Assembly: GCA_905211955.1 (NCBI GenBank)
Contig: CAJMCT010000007.1
Location: forward strand, 1 to 19,375
DNA length: 19,375 nt
Direction of reading: 5' to 3'
Origin: an uncultured Eubacteriales bacterium
GTDB taxonomy: Bacteria > Bacillota > Clostridia > Christensenellales > Borkfalkiaceae
The position numbers and the translations under genes were made by a program. Below the pieces are notes generated by a model. It searched no databases. It had not been told where the DNA came from and worked only from the letters and a program-made list of their open reading frames with translations. How positions within the stretch are numbered: the first letter of the stretch is position 1; every line of letters starts with the position of its first letter. Positions 15,351-19,375 of the stretch are shown here, piece after piece.

Positions 15351-16663
15351 TGGCGTTATTTTCCAATCTTTCCGAAAAACTTAATCATATATTCAGTAAA
15401 CTTACCAAGCACGGTCGTCTTACTGAACTTGAAATTAATACGGCTATGCGTGAAGTACGTATTGCACTTTTAGAAGCGGACGTAAACATCGGCGTAGTTA
15501 AAAGTTTCGTTTCCAAGGTATCAGAACGTGCGGTAGGGCAAGAGATATTAAAGAGTTTAAGTCCTACGCAACAAGTTATTAAGATTGTAAACGAAGAACT
15601 TATTGCACTTATGGGTGCTGAAAGCAGTAAACTTACGGTATCTTCCGCTCCGCCAACGGTTATAATGATGTCAGGGCTTCAAGGTGCAGGTAAAACTACT
15701 CTTTGTGGAAAGTTAGCGCTTTTACTTAAAAAACAAGGTAAAAAACCCCTACTCGTTGCGTGTGACGTGTACCGCCCCGCAGCGATAAACCAACTTAAAG
15801 TTGTCGGTGACAAGGCAGGCTGTCAAGTTTTTGAAAAGGGACAAGGCAACCCCGTAAAAATAGCAAAACAAGGTGTCGAATACGCAAAATCTTACGGATT
15901 TGACACGGTTATTATAGACACCGCTGGTAGACTTCAAATAGACGAAGACTTGATGCAAGAATTAGAAGACATCAAGGCGCAAGTAAATCCCCAAGAAATT
16001 TTGCTTGTCGTAGATGCAATGACTGGTCAAGTTGCAGTTGAAGTTGCGGATACCTTTAATAAGCGCTTAGAAGTGACGGGGTTAGTATTAACTAAACTTG
16101 ACGGTGATACGCGTGGCGGTGCAACTTTGTCGATGAAAGCGGTGACGGGCAAACCCATTAAGTTTTGCTCGGTAGGGGAAAAACTCGGCGATTTAGAGCC
16201 TTTCTACCCAGACCGTATGGCAAACCGTATACTCGGTATGGGAGACGTTTTATCGCTAATCGAAAAGGCACAAGAAGCAGTCACTGAAGAACAGGCTAAG
16301 AAAATGGAGAAAAAGTTTAGGGAAAATTCCTTTACTTTAGACGATTATCTTACCCAGTTTGAAACGATGAAAAAGATGGGCGGATTAAGAGACGTTTTGT
16401 CGATGCTTCCAGGTATGGGGACCAAGTTCAAAATTCGAGAAGAAGACATAGACGAAAAGAAAATGATTTCCATGAAAGCGGTTATCCAGTCTATGACGAT
16501 GAAAGAACGTGAAAATCCATCGATAATCAACTCGTCGAGAAAGATGAGAATAGCAAAGGGCTCGGGAACTTCGGTGCAAGAAGTAAATAGAGTGCTTAAA
16601 CAGTTTGAACAAACCAAACAAATGATGAAACAAATGAAGAACAATAAAATGTTCAGATTTTAA
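15350..16663 (+). CDS. ffh: Signal recognition particle protein Ffh (SRP54)
   Basis: The protein subunit of the signal recognition particle. It binds SRP RNA and signal sequences on nascent chains and pairs with FtsY through homologous GTPase domains. The N domain spans about 1-95. The G domain has G1 GLQGAGKTT (109-117), DVYRPAA (139-145), DTAGR (190-194) and TKLDGD (248-253). The Met-rich M domain (about 300-437) includes the RNA-binding SRKMRIAKGSGTSVQEVNR segment (396-414) and ends in MMKQMKNNKMFRF. Length is normal. The start overlaps the ylxM stop by one base. The gap to rpsP is 31 bases and holds no terminator. Confidence 0.97.
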   Translation: MALFSNLSEKLNHIFSKLTKHGRLTELEINTAMREVRIALLEADVNIGVVKSFVSKVSERAVGQEILKSLSPTQQVIKIVNEELIALMGAESSKLTVSSAPPTVIMMSGLQGAGKTTLCGKLALLLKKQGKKPLLVACDVYRPAAINQLKVVGDKAGCQVFEKGQGNPVKIAKQGVEYAKSYGFDTVIIDTAGRLQIDEDLMQELEDIKAQVNPQEILLVVDAMTGQVAVEVADTFNKRLEVTGLVLTKLDGDTRGGATLSMKAVTGKPIKFCSVGEKLGDLEPFYPDRMANRILGMGDVLSLIEKAQEAVTEEQAKKMEKKFRENSFTLDDYLTQFETMKKMGGLRDVLSMLPGMGTKFKIREEDIDEKKMISMKAVIQSMTMKERENPSIINSSRKMRIAKGSGTSVQEVNRVLKQFEQTKQMMKQMKNNKMFRF

Positions 16664-16694
16664 TAAAGAAAATTTATTTTAGGAGAATAGAACA

Positions 16695-16991
16695 ATGGCA
16701 GTAAAAATGAGATTAACCAGAATGGGCGATAAGAAGTCACCTTTCTACCGTATCGTAATCATGGACAGCAAGACCGCACGTGACGGCGCATACGTTGACA
16801 AAGTAGGTCACTACAATCCTACCGCTAACCCCGCTGAAATCGTTATCGACGAAGCAAAGGCAAAAGATTGGATTGCAAAGGGCGTTCAACCCACCGACAC
16901 GGTAAAGAATATTCTTATCAACAAGGGTATTATTCCGAAGCCCGCAAAACTTTCGCCTGCAAAAACAAAGGTTCGCAAAAACAGCAAGTAA
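16695..16991 (+). CDS. rpsP: 30S ribosomal protein S16
   Basis: A 98-residue protein of the small subunit body that binds 16S rRNA early in assembly. The N-terminal sequence (VKMRLTRMGDKKSPFYRIV, then ARDGAYVDKVGHYNP) is diagnostic for bS16. The C-terminal tail is Lys-rich, as is usual. AGGAGA at 16681-16686 lies eight bases upstream of the ATG, one of the stronger ribosome binding sites here, which fits the high expression expected. It is followed by khpA after 19 bases, the conserved order in Firmicutes. Confidence 0.97.
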   Translation: MAVKMRLTRMGDKKSPFYRIVIMDSKTARDGAYVDKVGHYNPTANPAEIVIDEAKAKDWIAKGVQPTDTVKNILINKGIIPKPAKLSPAKTKVRKNSK

Positions 16992-17010
16992 TTTATAGGC
17001 GGAGCCGAGT

Positions 17011-17256
17011 ATGATAGAACTAATTAAGTACGTTATAGGTACTTTTGCGGAAGATCCCGAAAGCGTAGATTATCAAATCGACGAAAACGGGAACGAAGTG
17101 AACGTGACGGTGACTTTGTCTTCAAACGACATGGGCAAAGTAATCGGTCGCCAAGGCAAGATTGCCAAGGCACTTCGCACGCTCGTTCGCGCAGGCTCGC
17201 AAAAGGAAGATAAAAAGTACAATATAGAAATCAAAGAAAGTGGGGAAAAGGAATAA
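17011..17256 (+). CDS. khpA: KH-domain RNA-binding protein KhpA (YlqC)
   Basis: An 81-residue protein made of a single KH domain with the nucleic-acid-gripping GxxG loop (GRQG, 46-49) in GKVIGRQGKIAKALR. In streptococci and lactobacilli KhpA pairs with KhpB/EloR (Jag) and affects cell elongation and division through RNA binding; that role is carried over by family. GGCGGAG at 16998-17004 is six bases before the ATG. The stop codon lies in the loop of a G/C-ended hairpin, and a second long hairpin separates the gene from rimM. An RNA-binding gene next to such structures invites thought of autoregulation, which is untested. Confidence 0.94.
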   Translation: MIELIKYVIGTFAEDPESVDYQIDENGNEVNVTVTLSSNDMGKVIGRQGKIAKALRTLVRAGSQKEDKKYNIEIKESGEKE

Positions 17257-17264
17257 TTTTCCCC
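17242..17264 (+). promoter_or_regulatory. Hairpin enclosing the khpA stop codon
   Basis: Perfect 8-bp stem GGGGAAAA/TTTTCCCC (17242-17249 with 17257-17264). The 7-base loop carries the TAA at 17254-17256. It is not followed by a T-run, so it does not look like a terminator by itself. Confidence 0.7.
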
Positions 17265-17303
17265 TTAAAATGTTGGGTGAAATTAGTTCATCCAACATTT
17301 TAA
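17265..17303 (+). promoter_or_regulatory. Long 17-bp hairpin between khpA and rimM
   Basis: The arms 17265-17281 and 17287-17303 pair over 17 bp with a single G-U and a 5-base loop (17282-17286). It directly abuts the preceding hairpin. The downstream sequence has short T stretches but no proper T-run. It could be a weak terminator or attenuator, an RNase III or other RNA-processing site, or a protein-binding element. rimM starts 21 bases later. Confidence 0.72.
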
Positions 17304-17324
17304 TTTAAGATTTTACGGTAGGTT

Positions 17325-17831
17325 ATGGAAGAATTTTTAAAAATCGGGCTAATAGTTAAACCTCAAGGGATAAGGGGAGAGTTAAAGTTAACTCCACTTA
17401 CCGACGATTTAACCCGTTTTATCGGCTTAAAAAAGGTGTATATTGACGGCGCAATTTATAGCGTTTTAACTTCTAAACTAGGCGGTGGCGTAGTCTTTTT
17501 GGCGTTATCGGGAATATCCGATAGGAACCAAGCCGAAACGTTTAGGGGAAAGTACGTTTGCGTTCGTCGTGAAGATGCCGTTCCACTAAAAAAGGATACT
17601 TATTTTATAGCCGACATCATAGGTTGTGCACTTAAAACTGAAACCATTTTGATTGGAGAAGTGGTGGACGTGACGAGTGCAAAAACTGATATTTTCACCG
17701 TTAAAACGGTAGACGGTAAGACCTTGCGTTTTCCTTTCCTAAAAGACCTTTTGGTTAAGGTTGACGTAGAGAATAAAGAAATCACCGTAAAAGAAAAAAG
17801 ACTTGGGGAGGTAGGGCTTTATGAAGATTGA
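17325..17831 (+). CDS. rimM: Ribosome maturation factor RimM
   Basis: A 168-residue 30S assembly factor that helps mature the head of the small subunit around S19. The N-terminal RimM beta-barrel begins FLKIGLIVKPQGIRGELKL (4-22), the family's hallmark, with Gln in place of the usual His before GIRGE. The C-terminal PRC-barrel covers about 90-168 (YFIADIIGCAL, then RFPFLKDLLVKVDVENKEITV). The ATG is fixed by this N-terminal match. The Shine-Dalgarno sequence is weak and close (TAGG at 17319-17322), so translation may depend on upstream genes or on the hairpin region. It overlaps trmD by 11 bases. Confidence 0.93.
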   Translation: MEEFLKIGLIVKPQGIRGELKLTPLTDDLTRFIGLKKVYIDGAIYSVLTSKLGGGVVFLALSGISDRNQAETFRGKYVCVRREDAVPLKKDTYFIADIIGCALKTETILIGEVVDVTSAKTDIFTVKTVDGKTLRFPFLKDLLVKVDVENKEITVKEKRLGEVGLYED

Positions 17832-18498
17832 CGTTTTAACCCTTTTTCCCGAGATGTTTACCCCATTAAAAACGAGTATTATCGGTAGAGCGGTAAACAG
17901 TGGAAAACTTGAAATCAATATTCACGATATAAGGGATTATACCTTAGACAAGCATAGAAAATGCGACGACGCACCCTTTGGCGGTGGCGCAGGTATGGTA
18001 ATGATGGCGCAACCCATTGCATCTGCTATAGACGCCATTGATAAAAACCACACGGCAAGGCGCATATTCTTATCCCCAAGGGGAAGAACGTTTAGTCAAG
18101 ACGTAGTTTTAGAGTACGCTAACCTTGACCACGTGCTATTGCTATGCGGACACTACGAAGGTGTTGACCAAAGAGTTATAGACCTTTATATTGACGAAGA
18201 ACTCTCTCTTGGCGACTTTGTATTAACTGGTGGTGAAATACCCGCTATGGCGGTTGTAGACGCCGTTTCGCGCTACGTAGACGGGGTTATAAATAGAGAA
18301 TCACTTTCACAGGAAAGTTTTTCAGACGGACTTTTAGAATATCCGCAATATACCCGTCCGCAAGAGTTTATGGGGTTAAAAGTTCCCGAAGTATTAACTA
18401 GTGGCGACCACGGAAAAGTGGATAAGTGGAGACGTGAGCAGTCTGAACTTATCACTAAATCTCGTCGTCCCGACTTATTGAAAAATAGAAAAGATTAA
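17821..18498 (+). CDS. trmD: tRNA (guanine-37-N1)-methyltransferase TrmD
   Basis: A SPOUT-fold dimeric enzyme that uses S-adenosylmethionine to methylate G37 next to the anticodon and so prevents +1 frameshifting. Seen motifs are PFGGGAGMVM (52-61), LSPRG (84-88), LLCGHYEGVDQRV (107-119) and LTGGEIPA (135-142), which form the trefoil knot. FSDGLLEYPQYTRP (167-180) includes D169, the position of the catalytic Asp in characterised TrmD. The C-terminal domain is somewhat short (225 residues against about 240-250 usually). GGAGG at 17807-17811 is nine bases before the ATG, inside rimM. rplS, the usual next gene, is not present. Confidence 0.97.
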   Translation: MKIDVLTLFPEMFTPLKTSIIGRAVNSGKLEINIHDIRDYTLDKHRKCDDAPFGGGAGMVMMAQPIASAIDAIDKNHTARRIFLSPRGRTFSQDVVLEYANLDHVLLLCGHYEGVDQRVIDLYIDEELSLGDFVLTGGEIPAMAVVDAVSRYVDGVINRESLSQESFSDGLLEYPQYTRPQEFMGLKVPEVLTSGDHGKVDKWRREQSELITKSRRPDLLKNRKD

Positions 18499-18509
18499 AA
18501 GGCAAGATT

Positions 18510-19343
18510 ATGCAACATTTACAATGGTTTCCGGGCCACATGACTGCGGCAATGCGCATGATGGAAGAAAACTTAAAATTTGTTGACGGCGTCATTATGA
18601 TATTAGACGCCCGTGCACCCCACGCTTCAGAAAATAAAAAGTTGTTGGGGCTTTTTGCCAATAAAAAAGTTTTATACGTTCTAAACAAAACCGACCTTGC
18701 CGACCCTACGGGTGTAAAAAAGACCATAAAAGATTTTGAGGGGGAAGGCAAAACAGCAATATCCATTACCGCAATGGATAAAAGGGCGGTAGATCTTTTA
18801 TATAACAAGATTTTTGAAATGCTACGTGAAAAACTTGAAAGGAACAAAGAAAAGGGCGTATTTAAGCCTATGCGAATTATGGTTGCAGGAATTCCTAATA
18901 CCGGTAAATCGACGATTATTAACGCGCTATGCGGGGGTAAGAAGGCGATAACAGGTAATAAAGCAGGTGTCACCCGCGGTAAGCAATGGGTTAGAATTAG
19001 AGAACTTGAACTCTTAGATACCCCGGGTACTATGCCACCTTCTTTTGAAAATCAAACGTATGCAAAGCACTTAGCGTATATCGGCAGTATGAACGATGCA
19101 AACTTAGATTTTGCCGACCTTGCCTTTGAACTTTTGAAGGAGTTAAAGGAAAGATACCCAGACCTTCTAGCAAAAAAATACGATATTGAAGACGTAAACA
19201 AAGAAACGATCGAACTGTTTGACCATATATGCGTTCGTCGTGGTTTTTTAATGCGCGGTGGAGAGTTTGACTACGATAGATGTGCAACCGCGATAATAGA
19301 CGATTTTAGAAAGGGAAGAATAGGAAAAGTAGTTTTAGACTGA
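18510..19343 (+). CDS. rbgA: Ribosome biogenesis GTPase RbgA (YlqF)
   Basis: A circularly permuted GTPase needed for a late step of 50S subunit assembly. The motif order is G4 NKTD (59-62), then G1 GIPNTGKS (127-134), G2 GVT (153-155) and G3 DTPG (170-173). The N-terminal QWFPGHM carries His10, equivalent to the catalytic His9 of B. subtilis RbgA. The C-terminal domain ends with RRGFLMRGGEFDYDRC and DFRKGRIGK. Length is normal at 277. AAAAGG at 18497-18502 is seven bases upstream. It follows trmD by 11 bases and leads straight into rnhB. Confidence 0.96.
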   Translation: MQHLQWFPGHMTAAMRMMEENLKFVDGVIMILDARAPHASENKKLLGLFANKKVLYVLNKTDLADPTGVKKTIKDFEGEGKTAISITAMDKRAVDLLYNKIFEMLREKLERNKEKGVFKPMRIMVAGIPNTGKSTIINALCGGKKAITGNKAGVTRGKQWVRIRELELLDTPGTMPPSFENQTYAKHLAYIGSMNDANLDFADLAFELLKELKERYPDLLAKKYDIEDVNKETIELFDHICVRRGFLMRGGEFDYDRCATAIIDDFRKGRIGKVVLD

Positions 19344-19344
19344 T

Positions 19345-19375
19345 ATGGATAATTTAGAGTACGAAAGAAAATATT
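19345..19375 (+). CDS. rnhB: Ribonuclease HII, first codons only (cut by window end)
   Basis: An ATG one base after the rbgA stop opens a frame reading MDNLEYERKY at the window edge. This matches the beginning of many clostridial RNase HII proteins (an LEYEKxx lead before the GxDExGRG motif). rbgA-rnhB is also the common order in Firmicutes. The catalytic motif is beyond the window, so the call rests on ten residues plus synteny. Confidence 0.6.
   Translation, partial: MDNLEYERKY

Noticed and set aside
1..19375. Mobile elements, phage genes, CRISPR arrays, tRNA or rRNA genes
   Set aside because: No transposase or integrase motifs, no regularly spaced repeats, no terminal inverted repeats and no cloverleaf-like sequence were seen; gene order and codon use are even throughout.

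Overview
This 19.4 kb window is a low-GC chromosomal segment in which every recognisable gene lies on the + strand. The family content and gene order (rnc-smc-ftsY, then ylxM-ffh-rpsP-khpA-rimM-trmD-rbgA-rnhB) are those of a Firmicutes/Clostridia-type bacterium. Codon use and gene order do not identify the genus; an uncultured gut clostridium is a reasonable guess only. I see no mobile element, phage gene, CRISPR array, rRNA or tRNA. No stretch over 300 bases lacks a gene.

Layout: (1) Bases 32-4737 form a tightly packed, overlapping set: a CPA2-type cation/proton antiporter, the redox chaperone Hsp33 (hslO, TTG start), a TPR solenoid protein and a HEAT-like solenoid protein. It ends at a strong intrinsic terminator. 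(2) Bases 4725-5937 hold a YkvI-like membrane transporter, whose only plausible start codon lies inside that terminator hairpin, and an unlisted 42-residue Lys-rich protein with a consensus ribosome binding site. A second terminator follows. (3) Bases 5953-7180 hold a single gene for a GNAT-like protein of the YghO type with its own extended -10 promoter and its own terminator. (4) A good promoter at 7213-7241, preceded by a perfect 22-bp palindrome, drives asnS-plsX-rnc-smc-ftsY. These cover tRNA-Asn charging, phospholipid synthesis, dsRNA processing, chromosome condensation and the SRP receptor. (5) A perfect-consensus promoter at 14980-15008 with a hairpin at the transcript's 5' end drives ylxM-ffh-rpsP-khpA-rimM-trmD-rbgA and the first codons of rnhB. 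These cover the signal recognition particle and ribosome assembly/tRNA modification.

FtsY and Ffh are the two partner GTPases of co-translational membrane targeting and lie next to each other, separated by the YlxM promoter. RpsP, RimM and RbgA all act in ribosome structure or assembly. Two genes often found in these neighbourhoods are absent: acpP between plsX and rnc, and rplS between trmD and rbgA.

I do not find a clear new biological system. The observations most worth checking are the hslO-TPR-HEAT cassette, the transporter start buried in a terminator, the RNase III with altered nuclease-domain residues, the ylxM leader hairpin, the tandem hairpins between khpA and rimM, and the 42-residue protein.
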